Position numbers and translations under genes: made by a program. A DNA stretch of 54,009 nt. It comes from an uncultured Clostridium sp. GTDB lineage: Bacteria > Bacillota > Clostridia > TANB77 > CAG-465. The notes under the pieces were generated by a model. That model ran no database searches and was not told where the DNA came from. It worked only from the letters and a program-made list of their open reading frames with translations. The stretch is from assembly GCA_947361355.1 (NCBI GenBank), contig CANAIR010000011.1:1-54009 (forward strand). Reading direction: 5' to 3'. Below, piece after piece: positions 36,085 to 46,053 of this stretch (position 1 is its first letter; every line of letters begins with the position of its first letter).

Positions 36085-38553
36085 ATGAATGATATTATTG
36101 ACGCATTAGAAGATTTTTATTATGACCATCAAAGGGGTATTATAGCTTCTATTATAATTGTAATTGGAATTTTAATAGCATATATAGTTTTTTTAATTAT
36201 ATATAATCCTATTAAAATAAAGTTTGATGGAGAAGATTATAAAATACTTGCAACTAAACCAACTGAGTTAGTGTATAAAGCGATAGCATATGATAAAAAT
36301 ACAACTGATTATCCTATCAAATGGGAAGTATCTGATGGAAATTTAAGCAGTAATGAAGGATCAGAAGTGCGCTGGGAACTTCCTTCTAATGCGGGAACAT
36401 ACACTATATCAGCTATATCTGGAAATAAGGTATTAACAAATTCAGTAACAGTTTTGGAAAATATTTTAGTTGATAGTTTAGAGGATGTTGAAGTTATTTC
36501 TTCTGATACTGATATGGATGGACTTACAGATGAATATGAGGAAAATGTTAGTAGAACAGACCCAAAAAATGCGGATACAGATGGCGATGGAATGATGGAT
36601 GGCGATGAAGTCTTATTAGGTTTAGATCCAACACTTGCAAGTACAAAATCTGATGATTTAAATGATTCTGAAAGAGAACTAAAATACAAATTTACTGATA
36701 AAGAAACAAATGTTACTATACAAATAGTTGGTAGTGGTAATTTAACAAAAACAACTGTTGATGCTTATGAGACTGATTCATTACAAAAATTAAATGAAAT
36801 GGCAAGTCCATTATATTATATATTTTCAAATGCTAAAATAAAATCTATGGATGTAAAAATAAAATATAATAAAGAAACATTAGCTAAAAGAGGATTAAAG
36901 GAAGATAGTTTAAGCATATATAAATTGGATGAAGGGGCAAATAAATTTATAAAGTTAGATTCTAATTTAAATAAAGAGGACTCATCTATATCTACTCAAA
37001 TTAAAGAAAACTGTAAGTTGTTTATAGCAGATTCGAGTACGATGAAAAGTAGATTAACAACAGAGCTTATGTTTGTAATAGATAATTCTGGCTCTATGTA
37101 TTCAAAGGAGCAAATAGCAGAAAGTAATGAAAACGATGTTAATTTTAAAAGATTAACAACTGCTAATAAAATGATAGATAAATTAAAAGGCGATTATAAA
37201 TTTGGAGCTGGTAAATTTACATTTGATTATACAAATTTAGCAGAACTTACAACTGATAAGGAATATGTAAAATCAAAAATAGATAGTGTTAAAAATTCTA
37301 CTGAAAGATTTACTGGAACATATATTGGTGAAGCTTTAAGTAGCGGATTAAAGCAATTTCCAGATGAAAACAAGACTGGTGCTAGAAGGTATATGATATT
37401 GCTTACTGATGGTAAAGATACTGAAAATGTAAGTGGTTATGATCGTGATAGAACAAAAAATGCTATCGAAGAAGCAAAGAAAAAAGGTGTAAAAGTTTAT
37501 ACAATTGGTCTAGGAAAAGAAATAGATAAAGAGGTATTGAAAAATATAGCTACACAAACTAGTGGAAAATTCTTTTATGCTTTAAATGCAGATATATTAG
37601 ATAATTTATTTGAAGTTATAGCTGCACAAATGAATTATGATTTTATAGACAATAATAATGACCATGTTGATGATAGTATATTACTTGCAGATTCTGAATT
37701 TATTACTAAACGTGATGGTTTATCTTTTGATAATGTTCCATTAAAAGAAGATTTAAATGGTTGTACTTACGGAATGTCATTATTATCAAAATTATATTTT
37801 GAAGGTATTTTACCAAGATCTCTTAGTCAAATGACAGTTAAAGTTGCAAATTCAGATAAAGTAGTAAAAGCAAAAGGATTTGAGTCTAATGATATGAGAT
37901 TAGAAGGTTCAATGTATGAAAATAGTATAGAAAAACTGGAATTTTTGTCTGATTCACCAAAAGATTTAAGAGCTGGTGGCTTAGAAAAATCTGTATTAAG
38001 ATTAAAAAATGATTATAAAGTAGCATTAACAGCAGCAGGATTTGAAACTTATACACAAGCATACAAAAAGAGTAAGTCAAAATTTAATAATTATGAAAAT
38101 TATATATTGGATATGCAATCAGATAAATATATAAATGGTATGAGTGATATTGGCAAAGGATTTTTTGAAGCTATTGCAAGATTAGATATTTTAAAATATA
38201 GAGATGAAACTATATCATTTAAAAATGAATCAGATAAAGCTATGAGATATTTAAAACAAACTTTATTACAATCAAAGCCATGTTTATTAAAATTAAATGA
38301 TACGTATACTGTTAGTGCAATAAAATTAATAGAGGATAATTCAAATCCAAATAAGTTTAGAATTGAAGTGTATGATCCAAATGTATCAGGCGTTATTAGA
38401 TATGTTGAATGTATTAGAAGTGTAGTATCTTCATTTAAAACAGAAGATGGAGCTTCTAAAGAAATAGTAAAAAATTATATTTATGGATTTACATATAATA
38501 ATAAACCAGTAGATGTAAAAGTTAGTATTCCAAATGTTGATGCTAACGTATAG
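36085..38553 (+). CDS. Surface VWA protein with TSP3-type Ca2+ repeats and papain-like C-terminus
   Basis: An 822-residue protein. One TM helix (about residues 17-42) and a short Ig-like segment (about 55-130) precede two Ca2+-binding TSP3/EF-hand-like loops (DTDMDGLTDEYE and DTDGDGMMDGDE, about 138-175). A VWA domain at about 325-520 has an intact MIDAS: DNSGS, a Thr in FTGTYIG and LLTDGKD. The C-terminal part has DLNGCTYGMSLLSKLYFEG and RIEVYDPN, resembling papain-like surface peptidase domains, but the GHAV-type His seems replaced by YTVSA, so it may be inactive. SD AGGGGG. Co-transcribed with the transglutaminase-like gene; both are predicted outside the cell. Confidence 0.8.
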   Translation: MNDIIDALEDFYYDHQRGIIASIIIVIGILIAYIVFLIIYNPIKIKFDGEDYKILATKPTELVYKAIAYDKNTTDYPIKWEVSDGNLSSNEGSEVRWELPSNAGTYTISAISGNKVLTNSVTVLENILVDSLEDVEVISSDTDMDGLTDEYEENVSRTDPKNADTDGDGMMDGDEVLLGLDPTLASTKSDDLNDSERELKYKFTDKETNVTIQIVGSGNLTKTTVDAYETDSLQKLNEMASPLYYIFSNAKIKSMDVKIKYNKETLAKRGLKEDSLSIYKLDEGANKFIKLDSNLNKEDSSISTQIKENCKLFIADSSTMKSRLTTELMFVIDNSGSMYSKEQIAESNENDVNFKRLTTANKMIDKLKGDYKFGAGKFTFDYTNLAELTTDKEYVKSKIDSVKNSTERFTGTYIGEALSSGLKQFPDENKTGARRYMILLTDGKDTENVSGYDRDRTKNAIEEAKKKGVKVYTIGLGKEIDKEVLKNIATQTSGKFFYALNADILDNLFEVIAAQMNYDFIDNNNDHVDDSILLADSEFITKRDGLSFDNVPLKEDLNGCTYGMSLLSKLYFEGILPRSLSQMTVKVANSDKVVKAKGFESNDMRLEGSMYENSIEKLEFLSDSPKDLRAGGLEKSVLRLKNDYKVALTAAGFETYTQAYKKSKSKFNNYENYILDMQSDKYINGMSDIGKGFFEAIARLDILKYRDETISFKNESDKAMRYLKQTLLQSKPCLLKLNDTYTVSAIKLIEDNSNPNKFRIEVYDPNVSGVIRYVECIRSVVSSFKTEDGASKEIVKNYIYGFTYNNKPVDVKVSIPNVDANV

Positions 38554-38558
38554 ATAAG

Positions 38559-38592
38559 AAATACAAGAAGTTTTAAGCTTCTTGTATTTTTT
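38559..38592. terminator. Bidirectional terminator
   Basis: A perfect 12-bp stem (38559-38570 with 38578-38589), 7-nt loop, T tail on plus; the convergent XRE gene ends at 38594. Confidence 0.85.
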
Positions 38593-38593
38593 A

Positions 38594-38929
38594 TTATTTA
38601 TTTTTATATTTTGACAAAAGTAAAATTGAAATTTCTTTTAGGACAAATTTATCTTCTATACTTAATGTATTAAAATATGTAAAAAAATCATCAGAAGTAT
38701 TATTTATGAATTCGCATAATAGATTATTTGGAGTTGTGTTTAGTATACTGCATAATTTTATTAAATTTTGTATTGTACACGAATTTTCTCCTCTTTCAAT
38801 CCTACCATAATGATTTGTAGCAACGTCTAGTTCTTTTGCAACAATTTCTTGAGTTAAGTTATTAAATTCTCTATATTCTTTTATTTTTTTCCCTAAAGAA
38901 ATGTTAAAATTGTAATTTTTTTCTCTCAT
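38594..38929 (-). CDS. XRE-family helix-turn-helix regulator
   Basis: A 111-residue protein from the ATG with GGTGAT upstream; a longer form could begin at GTG or TTG up to 38941. The N-terminal two thirds form an XRE/Cro-CI type HTH: IKEYREFNNLTQEIVAKELDV (helices 1 and 2), NHYGRIERGENSCTI (recognition helix and turn) and LIKLCSILNTTPNNLL. The last 35 residues are Phe/Leu-rich and may dimerise. It lies between the surface-protein island and the str operon, convergent with the island. Its target is unknown; an inverted repeat upstream (38983-39012) is a candidate autoregulatory site. Confidence 0.85.
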   Translation of the reverse strand: MREKNYNFNISLGKKIKEYREFNNLTQEIVAKELDVATNHYGRIERGENSCTIQNLIKLCSILNTTPNNLLCEFINNTSDDFFTYFNTLSIEDKFVLKEISILLLSKYKNK

Positions 38930-38982
38930 TATAATCACCAAAAAAATTATATCATTTATTATCTATTATTATAACATCTTAG

Positions 38983-39012
38983 TGTGTTTGAAAGAAATTT
39001 AAAACAAACACA
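38983..39012. promoter_or_regulatory. Candidate operator inverted repeat upstream of the XRE gene
   Basis: TGTGTTTG at 38983-38990 and CAAACACA at 39005-39012 form a perfect 8-bp inverted repeat with a 14-bp spacer; another TGTGTT is at 39016-39021. It overlaps the region upstream of a minus-strand TGTTATAAT -10 element. The rest of 39032-39285 is AT-rich with no visible gene. Confidence 0.4.
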
Positions 39013-39285
39013 ATATGTGTTAAAATATAATCTTTTTGAAATATAGACATTAAATATTTATTATAAAATAATATTTGTATTATTTAAATATGATAGTTTA
39101 ATAATAAAAAGTTAGGATTGATAAAAGTCTTAATATTTTGAGATGCTATTAAAACAAATACATGAGCAAATGATAAAAATTGGATATAAAATATTTTAAA
39201 AAATTTAAAAATATTGAATGTTTTTAATTAAATCTTGTATATAATATTTTAAATGTAATAATTATGTAATATTTTGTAAAAAATG

Positions 39286-39314
39286 TTGACTTTTTAAGGA
39301 AAATTTATTATAAT
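39286..39314 (+). promoter_or_regulatory. Promoter TTGACT-17-TATAAT for the str operon
   Basis: TTGACT at 39286-39291 and TATAAT at 39309-39314, 17-bp spacer. A 9-bp hairpin (39319-39327 with 39338-39346) lies near the start of the leader. Confidence 0.75.
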
Positions 39315-39374
39315 AAATATGTATTATGTAGTTTTAAATAATACATTTTATAAAGAAAGGAAGGTGAACTTAAA

Positions 39375-39791
39375 GTGCCTACATTTAACCAATTAGTTAG
39401 AAAAAGAAGAGAAGATAAAGTTACTAAATCAAAATCTCCAGCTTTACAAAGAGGTTATAACTCAAGAAAAAAAGCTGCTACTAATCAATCTTCTCCACAA
39501 AAAAGAGGTGTTTGTACAGTTGTAAAAACTCAAACTCCTAAAAAACCCAACTCAGCTTTGCGTAAAGTAGCCAGAGTAAAATTATCTAACACTATGGAAG
39601 TAACAGCATATATTCCAGGTATTGGACATAATTTACAAGAACACAGTGTTGTTTTAATCAGAGGTGGAAGGGTAAAAGACTTACCAGGTGTTCGTTATCA
39701 TATTGTTAGAGGCGTACTTGATACTGCTGGGGTTGCAAATAGAATGCAAGCTAAATCAAAATATGGTGCAAAAAGAGCAAAGAAAAAATAG
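39375..39791 (+). CDS. rpsL: 30S ribosomal protein S12
   Basis: A 138-residue S12, part of the decoding centre. It starts at GTG with AAAGGAAGGTG upstream. Conserved segments are [30 protein letters not shown] and [18 protein letters not shown], with the Lys residues of PKKPNS and GRVKDLPG that are typical of streptomycin-sensitive S12. It is the first gene of the str operon (rpsL-rpsG-fusA-tuf). The 120-bp gap to rpsG contains short hairpins and no gene. Confidence 0.97.
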   Translation: MPTFNQLVRKRREDKVTKSKSPALQRGYNSRKKAATNQSSPQKRGVCTVVKTQTPKKPNSALRKVARVKLSNTMEVTAYIPGIGHNLQEHSVVLIRGGRVKDLPGVRYHIVRGVLDTAGVANRMQAKSKYGAKRAKKK

Positions 39792-39895
39792 TATTTAAGT
39801 TAGGCGCTTAAAGTTTAAGATATATTAAACAAAGCCCTTACAAAAATTAAAATTTTTGAGTACCTGAACTTAAGTTTTTAAAGTTCATAAAATAA

Positions 39896-40384
<489 letters not shown>

Positions 40385-40407
40385 TATAAACCAAAGGAGG
40401 AAAATAA

Positions 40408-42492
40408 ATGGCAGGTAGAGAATATCCTCTTGAGAGGACAAGAAATATCGGTATCATGGCACATATTGATGCTGGTAAAACAACTACTACTGAAAGAATA
40501 CTATTTTATACAGGTAAAACTCATAAAATAGGTGAGACTCATACAGGTGAAGCTACAATGGATTGGATGTCTCAAGAACAAGAAAGAGGTATCACTATTA
40601 CTTCAGCTGCTACAACTTGTTTTTGGAATAATAACAGAATAAATATTATTGATACTCCAGGACACGTTGACTTTACAATTGAAGTTGAAAGATCTCTTAG
40701 AGTATTAGATGGTTCTGTTACAGTACTTTGTGCAAAAGGTGGAGTTCAACCACAATCTGAAACTGTATGGAGACAAGCAAATAGATATAACGTACCAAGA
40801 ATGGTATATGTTAATAAAATGGATATTACAGGTGCTGATTTCTTTAATTGTGTAAAACAATTAAGAGAAAGATTACAAGCAAATGCAGTTCCAATTGCTC
40901 TTCCAATAGGTAAAGAAGATACATTTAAAGGTATTGTTGATTTATTAAAAATGGAAGCTTTAGTTCATTATGATGATTTAGGAAAAGATGTAAGACATGA
41001 AGAAATTCCAGAAGATATGAAAGAATTAGCTGAACAATATAGAACAGAACTAGTTGAACATATCGCTGAGACTGATGATGAATTAATGGAAAAATATCTT
41101 AATGGAGAGGAATTCACATTAGAGGAAATGAAAGCAGCAATAAGAAAATCAACTATTGCTAACACAATGGTTCCTGTAACTTGTGGAAGTTCATATAAAA
41201 ATAAAGGTGTTCAAGAATTACTTGATAACATTGTTGATTATATGCCAGCTCCAACAGATATTGAAGATATAAAAGGTGTATTAGAAGATGGTACAGAAGA
41301 GAGTAGAAGATCATCTGATGAAGAACCATTTGCAGCATTAGCATTTAAAATAATGACTGATCCTTATGTTGGTAAATTAACTTTCTTTAGGGTTTATTCA
41401 GGAACATTAAGTAGTGGTTCATATGTTTTAAATGCAAATAAAGGTAAAAAAGAAAGAATAGGAAGACTTATTCAAATGCACGCAAATAATAGACAAGATA
41501 TAGACAAAGTATATGCTGGAGATATAGCTTGTGCTGTTGGTTTAAAAGATGTTGTTACTGGTGATTCACTTTGTGAAGAGGGACATCCAATTGTTCTTGA
41601 ATCAATTGAATTCCCAGAACCAGTTATTGATATAGCTATTGAACCTAAATCAAAAGCTGATCAAGAAAAAATGGCAATAGCCTTACAAAAATTAGCTGAA
41701 GAAGATCCTTCATTTAAAACTTATACTGATCAAGAAACAGGTCAAACAATAATTGCAGGTATGGGTGAATTGCACTTAGATATCATTGTTGATAGAATGA
41801 AAAGAGAATTCAAAGTAGAAGCAAATGTTGGTAAACCACAAGTTTCTTATAAAGAAACAATTAAAAAACCAGTAAGAGTAGAAGGTAAATTTATAAGACA
41901 ATCTGGTGGTAGAGGTCAATATGGTCATGTATGGCTTGAAGTTGAACCAAACGAAGCTGGTAAAGGATATGAATTTACATCAAAAATTGTTGGTGGTGTA
42001 GTTCCAAAAGAATATGTTAAACCAACTGACGAAGGAATACAAGATGCTATGAAATCAGGTGTACTTGCTGGATATCCAGTTGTTGATGTTAAAGTTGCTT
42101 TAGTAGATGGATCATACCATGATGTTGACTCATCTGAAATGGCATTCCATGTTGCTGGATCTATGGCATTTAAAGAAGCTTGCCGTCAAGGTGGAGCAGC
42201 TTTACTTGAACCTATAATGAAAGTTGACATTATTGTTCCAGAAGAGTATATGGGTGATGTTATTGGTGATGTTAACTCAAGACGTGGTAGAATGGAAGGT
42301 ATGGATACAGTTCAAGGAACTACAACTATACATTCATTTATTCCACTTTCTGAAATGTTTGGATATGCAACAGACTTAAGATCTAAGACTCAAGGTAGAG
42401 GTGTATATTCAATGGAACCTTCACATTATGAGGAAGTTCCAAAATCTGTTTTAGAAACAATAGTTGCTAGCAGAACTAAAAAAGAAGACTAA
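40408..42492 (+). CDS. fusA: Elongation factor G
   Basis: A 694-residue EF-G, the translocation GTPase. G motifs: G1 [11 protein letters not shown]2 region [12 protein letters not shown]3 DTPGHVDF and G4 NKMD. Domain II and III segments are followed by domain IV with [15 protein letters not shown] and domain V with the RRGRMEGMD motif. Length and order are standard for bacterial EF-G. The SD is AAAGGAGG. Cotranscribed with rpsL, rpsG and tuf. Confidence 0.98.
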   Translation: MAGREYPLERTRNIGIMAHIDAGKTTTTERILFYTGKTHKIGETHTGEATMDWMSQEQERGITITSAATTCFWNNNRINIIDTPGHVDFTIEVERSLRVLDGSVTVLCAKGGVQPQSETVWRQANRYNVPRMVYVNKMDITGADFFNCVKQLRERLQANAVPIALPIGKEDTFKGIVDLLKMEALVHYDDLGKDVRHEEIPEDMKELAEQYRTELVEHIAETDDELMEKYLNGEEFTLEEMKAAIRKSTIANTMVPVTCGSSYKNKGVQELLDNIVDYMPAPTDIEDIKGVLEDGTEESRRSSDEEPFAALAFKIMTDPYVGKLTFFRVYSGTLSSGSYVLNANKGKKERIGRLIQMHANNRQDIDKVYAGDIACAVGLKDVVTGDSLCEEGHPIVLESIEFPEPVIDIAIEPKSKADQEKMAIALQKLAEEDPSFKTYTDQETGQTIIAGMGELHLDIIVDRMKREFKVEANVGKPQVSYKETIKKPVRVEGKFIRQSGGRGQYGHVWLEVEPNEAGKGYEFTSKIVGGVVPKEYVKPTDEGIQDAMKSGVLAGYPVVDVKVALVDGSYHDVDSSEMAFHVAGSMAFKEACRQGGAALLEPIMKVDIIVPEEYMGDVIGDVNSRRGRMEGMDTVQGTTTIHSFIPLSEMFGYATDLRSKTQGRGVYSMEPSHYEEVPKSVLETIVASRTKKED

Positions 42493-42622
42493 TTTAGTCT
42501 AAATAAGTATAATTTACATTTGAAGTATTGCAAAATACTTATTGATGTAGTAAAATAATAAATGCAAAGTAATGTCTAAAGATAATTAGACATTAAAATA
42601 TGAATTTAAGGAGGAATTTTAA

Positions 42623-43825
42623 ATGGCAAAACAAAAGTTTGAAAGAAACAAACCACATGCTAACATTGGTACTATTGGTCACGTTGACCATGGTAAAACT
42701 ACACTTACAGCAGCTATAACTAAATATTGTAGCTTAACTGGTGGAGCAGAATTTAGAGCATATGATCAAATTGATGGTGCTCCAGAAGAAAGAGCAAGAG
42801 GTATCACAATCTCTACTGCGCACGTTGAATACGAAACTGCAAATAGACACTATGCACACGTTGACTGTCCAGGACACGCAGACTATGTTAAAAATATGAT
42901 TACTGGTGCTGCACAAATGGATGGTGCTGTATTAGTTGTTTCAGCAGCTGATGGTCCAATGCCTCAAACTAGAGAACACATACTTCTAGCAAGACAAGTT
43001 GGTGTACCTTATATAGTTGTTTTCATGAACAAATGTGATATGGTTGATGATCCAGAATTATTAGAATTAGTTGAAATGGATATAAGAGACTTATTATCTT
43101 CTTATGAATTCCCAGGTGATACAACTCCAGTAATTCAAGGATCTGCATTAAAAGTATTAGAGTGTTCTTCAACAGATCCAGAAGCACCAGAATACAAATG
43201 TGTAAAAGATCTATTAGAAGCAATTGATACATATATTCCAACTCCAGAAAGAGATACTGATAAACCTTTCTTAATGCCAGTTGAAGATGTATTTACTATT
43301 ACAGGTAGAGGTACAGTTGCAACAGGTAGAATTGAAAGAGGTACATTAAAACTTTCTGAAGAAGTTGAAATTGTTGGTCTTACTGACGAGCCAAGAAAAA
43401 CAGTAGTAACTGGTATTGAAATGTTTAGAAAAGAACTTGCTTCTGCTGAAGCTGGTGACAATGCAGGTATCCTTTTAAGAGGTGTTCAAAGAACAGAAAT
43501 CGAAAGAGGTCAAGTTATTGCTAAACCTGGTTCTATACATCCACATACTGAATTTGAAGCTGAAGTTTATATCTTAACTAAAGAAGAAGGTGGAAGACAT
43601 ACACCATTCTTCCAAGGATACAGACCTCAATTCTATTTCAGAACAACAGATGTTACAGGTGTTATCGAATTACCAAAAGAAAAAGAAATGGTAATGCCAG
43701 GAGATAACGTAACTATGAAAATTAAACTTATAACTCCTATCGCTATCGAAAAAGGATTAAAATTCGCTATTCGTGAAGGTGGTAGAACAGTTGGTGCTGG
43801 TTCAGTATCTAACGTTATTGCTTAA
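42623..43825 (+). CDS. tuf: Elongation factor Tu
   Basis: A 400-residue EF-Tu, which delivers aminoacyl-tRNA to the ribosome. G motifs: [45 protein letters not shown] (key residues D, G and H) and NKCD. Domains II and III follow with [11 protein letters not shown] and a C-terminal [24 protein letters not shown]. The 130-bp gap after fusA contains two small hairpins (42523-42540 and 42571-42594) but no obvious terminator, so tuf is probably in the operon. Confidence 0.98.
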   Translation: MAKQKFERNKPHANIGTIGHVDHGKTTLTAAITKYCSLTGGAEFRAYDQIDGAPEERARGITISTAHVEYETANRHYAHVDCPGHADYVKNMITGAAQMDGAVLVVSAADGPMPQTREHILLARQVGVPYIVVFMNKCDMVDDPELLELVEMDIRDLLSSYEFPGDTTPVIQGSALKVLECSSTDPEAPEYKCVKDLLEAIDTYIPTPERDTDKPFLMPVEDVFTITGRGTVATGRIERGTLKLSEEVEIVGLTDEPRKTVVTGIEMFRKELASAEAGDNAGILLRGVQRTEIERGQVIAKPGSIHPHTEFEAEVYILTKEEGGRHTPFFQGYRPQFYFRTTDVTGVIELPKEKEMVMPGDNVTMKIKLITPIAIEKGLKFAIREGGRTVGAGSVSNVIA

Positions 43826-43863
43826 TTTAAGTAATTAAATATAAGTTATTTAAATAAAAAATT

Positions 43864-43902
43864 AGATGTAAATGTATATTTATCGCATTTACATCTTTTT
43901 TA
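43864..43902 (+). terminator. Strong terminator after tuf
   Basis: A perfect 11-bp stem (43864-43874 with 43886-43896), 11-nt loop and T run. Confidence 0.88.
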
Positions 43903-43916
43903 TATTTAGAAATAAC

Positions 43917-43945
43917 TTGATATTTTAGTCTAAAAGTTTTATAAT
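43917..43945 (+). promoter_or_regulatory. Promoter TTGATA-17-TATAAT upstream of the YjbR-like gene
   Basis: TTGATA at 43917-43922 and TATAAT at 43940-43945. It would give a leader of about 230 nt (43952-44184) that is AT-rich with one short AGTATT/AATACT hairpin and no recognisable riboswitch. Confidence 0.55.
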
Positions 43946-44184
43946 GTTAAAAGAAAATATGTATTTAAAAACTTTAAATAAGTATTATCCAATACTAAAT
44001 TTTAACTTTAATAATATTTATATTTAAATTATTGTAATAATAAATATATTTCATCGATAAATATAGGTTAAACTTTAATAGATACTATATTTAAATACAT
44101 TTGTTTGATTTGTAAAAGTCTTTAAGCTTTTTGTTGAAATTTAATATTGTTATATTAAATTTATATTTTTTGGAGGGAGCAAAA

Positions 44185-44514
44185 ATGAATAAGGAAGATA
44201 TTGTAAAATACTGTTTAGAATTTCCACACACGTATGAAGATCATCCATTTAAAAATGATAATTTTTCAATAGTTATGAAACATACTAAAAATAACAAATG
44301 GTTCCTTCTTATAATGAATGTCAATAATAAGTTGTATGTTAATGTTAAAACACAACCTGATTATTCAGATATACTAAGAAGTACATATGAATATGTAATT
44401 CCAGCATATCATATGAATAAAGAGCATTGGAACACTATTATAATTGATGAAAATGTTGATGTATTTCTTGTAAAAGATCTTATATATCAAAGTTATGAAT
44501 TAACAAAAAAGTAG
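44185..44514 (+). CDS. MmcQ/YjbR family protein
   Basis: A 109-residue protein from the ATG that follows GGAGGGAG; longer in-frame starts precede the SD. The family pattern is clear: an N-terminal EDIVKYCLEFPHTYEDHPF, then KWFLLIMNVNNKLYVNVKTQPD and a C-terminal AYHMNKEHWNTIIID and VKDLIYQSYELT. MmcQ/YjbR proteins have a CyaY-like fold and were first annotated as DNA-binding; their true role is not settled. It is followed 15 bp later by an NTF2-like protein, so the two are probably co-transcribed. Confidence 0.88.
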   Translation: MNKEDIVKYCLEFPHTYEDHPFKNDNFSIVMKHTKNNKWFLLIMNVNNKLYVNVKTQPDYSDILRSTYEYVIPAYHMNKEHWNTIIIDENVDVFLVKDLIYQSYELTKK

Positions 44515-44529
44515 GGGGAGGTATATATT

Positions 44530-44892
44530 GTGATAGAAATGTATGATAAATGGGTAAAAGAGTTTATGGATTCTTGGAAAGATTTGAATTGGATAAAAAC
44601 TTTGGCAACATTAGATAGTAATGTTAAGTATTATGAAAATCCAATAGACAAGCCATGTAGTAACTTTAATGAAGTTATAGATTTATGGAAAATAGTAGCA
44701 GATAATCAAAAAGATATAGAGTATACATATAAAATAATCACTTGTGATGAAAAATTTTGTATTGTTAATTGGCAAATGAAAAGAGTTATATTACCTAGTA
44801 ATATTGTTCAACAAATTGATGGTATATTTCAAATTTCTTTAAATACATCAGGAAAGTGCACATATTTTAAGCAATGGCGTTTTACTAGATAA
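44530..44892 (+). CDS. NTF2-like (SnoaL-type) small protein
   Basis: A 120-residue protein with a GTG start about 8 nt after GGGGAGG. It has the pattern of the NTF2-like/SnoaL superfamily: an N-terminal helix pair (YDKWVKEFMDSWKDLNWIKTLATLDSN), a YYENPIDKPCSNFNEVIDLWKIVADNQ segment, and alternating strands to the end (FCIVNWQMK, IDGIFQISL, KCTYFKQWRFTR). Members are cone-shaped ligand-binding proteins or small enzymes; the ligand is unknown. No membrane segment. Probably in one operon with the YjbR-like gene. Confidence 0.65.
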   Translation: MIEMYDKWVKEFMDSWKDLNWIKTLATLDSNVKYYENPIDKPCSNFNEVIDLWKIVADNQKDIEYTYKIITCDEKFCIVNWQMKRVILPSNIVQQIDGIFQISLNTSGKCTYFKQWRFTR

Positions 44893-44903
44893 AATATAAT
44901 GAA

Positions 44904-44932
44904 TTGAATTATGTAAAATAATGTGGTATAAT
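44904..44932 (+). promoter_or_regulatory. Promoter TTGAAT-17-TGgTATAAT for the glucosaminidase gene
   Basis: TTGAAT at 44904-44909, TATAAT at 44927-44932, extended -10 TG at 44924-44925; about 20 bp before the ATG, giving a short leader. Confidence 0.7.
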
Positions 44933-44950
44933 GTTATATAGTGATTAAAA

Positions 44951-45535
44951 ATGAGAGATATAGTAGTAATATTTGGTATAGTATTTTTTATAGGGATGAT
45001 ATTTGTTATACCAAATGAAATTAAAAGTAGCAAAGATGAGATAAAATATTCGCATAATTATTTAATGAAAAAAAGTGAAGTAAAAAAGATAGATAAAATA
45101 TCATTTAATATGGACTTAAGAACAAAATCTAAATATAGTTCAAAGGACTATGATAAAATGTTGCATGGAACTAATTTGCATGGTTTAGGTAGCAGTTTTA
45201 AGCAATGTGATGATATTGGTATTAATTCTTTATTTATTGTTGCACTTGCCTGTCATGAGAGTAATTACGGAAAATCAGCATTAAGTAGAGATAAAAATAA
45301 TATATTCGGATTTATGGCATATGATAGAGATCCATATAATAGTGCTAAGGCGTTTTCAAGTAAAGACGAATGTATACAATATGTATCAAAGTATATATTA
45401 AATAATTATTTAACTGAAAATGGTAAGTTTTTTTATGGATATACTATATCAGATATTAACGTTAAGTACGCAAGTGATACTAGTTGGTCTACAAAAATAT
45501 ATAATATTATGCAAGACTTAGAACGTAAATTGTGA
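44951..45535 (+). CDS. Membrane-anchored glucosaminidase (GH73-like)
   Basis: A 194-residue protein. One N-terminal TM helix (about residues 4-20) orients the rest outward. The domain at about 70-190 matches bacterial N-acetylglucosaminidases of the Flg_hydrolase/LytD type: LFIVALACHESNYGKSALS with the catalytic Glu, NNIFGFMAYDRDP, FSSKDECIQYVSKYI and a C-terminal KYASDTSWSTKIYNI. It should cleave GlcNAc-MurNAc glycan bonds in peptidoglycan. The SD is weak, which together with the very short leader suggests low expression. It has no cell-wall-binding repeats. Confidence 0.82.
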   Translation: MRDIVVIFGIVFFIGMIFVIPNEIKSSKDEIKYSHNYLMKKSEVKKIDKISFNMDLRTKSKYSSKDYDKMLHGTNLHGLGSSFKQCDDIGINSLFIVALACHESNYGKSALSRDKNNIFGFMAYDRDPYNSAKAFSSKDECIQYVSKYILNNYLTENGKFFYGYTISDINVKYASDTSWSTKIYNIMQDLERKL

Positions 45536-45608
45536 TTTTGAATATAATATATAAAATAGTAAAAAAATATATAAATTACAAAAAATGTTAAAAAAAAGTG
45601 TAATACTA

Positions 45609-45637
45609 TTGACAATAATGAGTAAATATAAGATAAT
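45609..45637 (+). promoter_or_regulatory. Promoter TTGACA-17-GATAAT for acpP
   Basis: TTGACA at 45609-45614 and GATAAT at 45632-45637, 17-bp spacer, 40 bp before acpP. Confidence 0.65.
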
Positions 45638-45676
45638 AGAAATATAATTTACTATACAAGTCAAGGAGGTGCGAAA

Positions 45677-45913
45677 ATGGAAGCTATTTTTGAAAGAGTA
45701 AAAGAGGTTATAGGAGAACAATTAGGTATAGAAGATTTAGACACAATTACTATGGAAACAACATTTATTGATGATTTAGGTGCAGATTCTTTAGACATAG
45801 TAGAATTAATAATGGCTTTAGAAGAAGAATTTGATATGGAAATCCCAGAAGCAGAGGCTGAAAAAATATCTTCAGTTAGTGATGTTGTAGAATATATAAA
45901 TGAAAATGAATAA
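45677..45913 (+). CDS. acpP: Acyl carrier protein
   Basis: A 78-residue acidic ACP, the carrier of acyl chains in fatty-acid synthesis. The phosphopantetheine attachment site is Ser38 in [18 protein letters not shown]. The helix pattern, acidity and length are standard. AAGGAGG SD. It has its own promoter; a short hairpin followed by T residues at about 45923-45953 ends the unit. In many Firmicutes acpP is followed by rnc; here four lipoprotein genes intervene. Confidence 0.96.
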   Translation: MEAIFERVKEVIGEQLGIEDLDTITMETTFIDDLGADSLDIVELIMALEEEFDMEIPEAEAEKISSVSDVVEYINENE

Positions 45914-45972
45914 GTTTTATAAAGACGAGTTATTTTATGCTCGTTCTTTTTTATGCTTAGCAACTTTTTTAC

Positions 45973-46001
45973 TTGACATAATTTTAAAAAAGTTATATAA
46001 T
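45973..46001 (+). promoter_or_regulatory. Consensus promoter TTGACA-17-TATAAT for the lipoprotein cluster
   Basis: TTGACA at 45973-45978 and TATAAT at 45996-46001, 17-bp spacer, about 50 bp before the first of four tandem lipoprotein genes. Confidence 0.8.
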
Positions 46002-46053
46002 AGTGTAACAAAATAGATTTGCATCAAATTTAAGTAAAGGAGATGGATAAGTT

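Noticed and set aside
42493-42622. Terminator between fusA and tuf
   Set aside because: Two short hairpins are present but neither is followed by a T run, so read-through into tuf is more likely.
43946-44184. Riboswitch in the 230-nt leader of the YjbR-like gene
   Set aside because: The stretch is AT-rich with one small hairpin and none of the conserved aptamer motifs I know.
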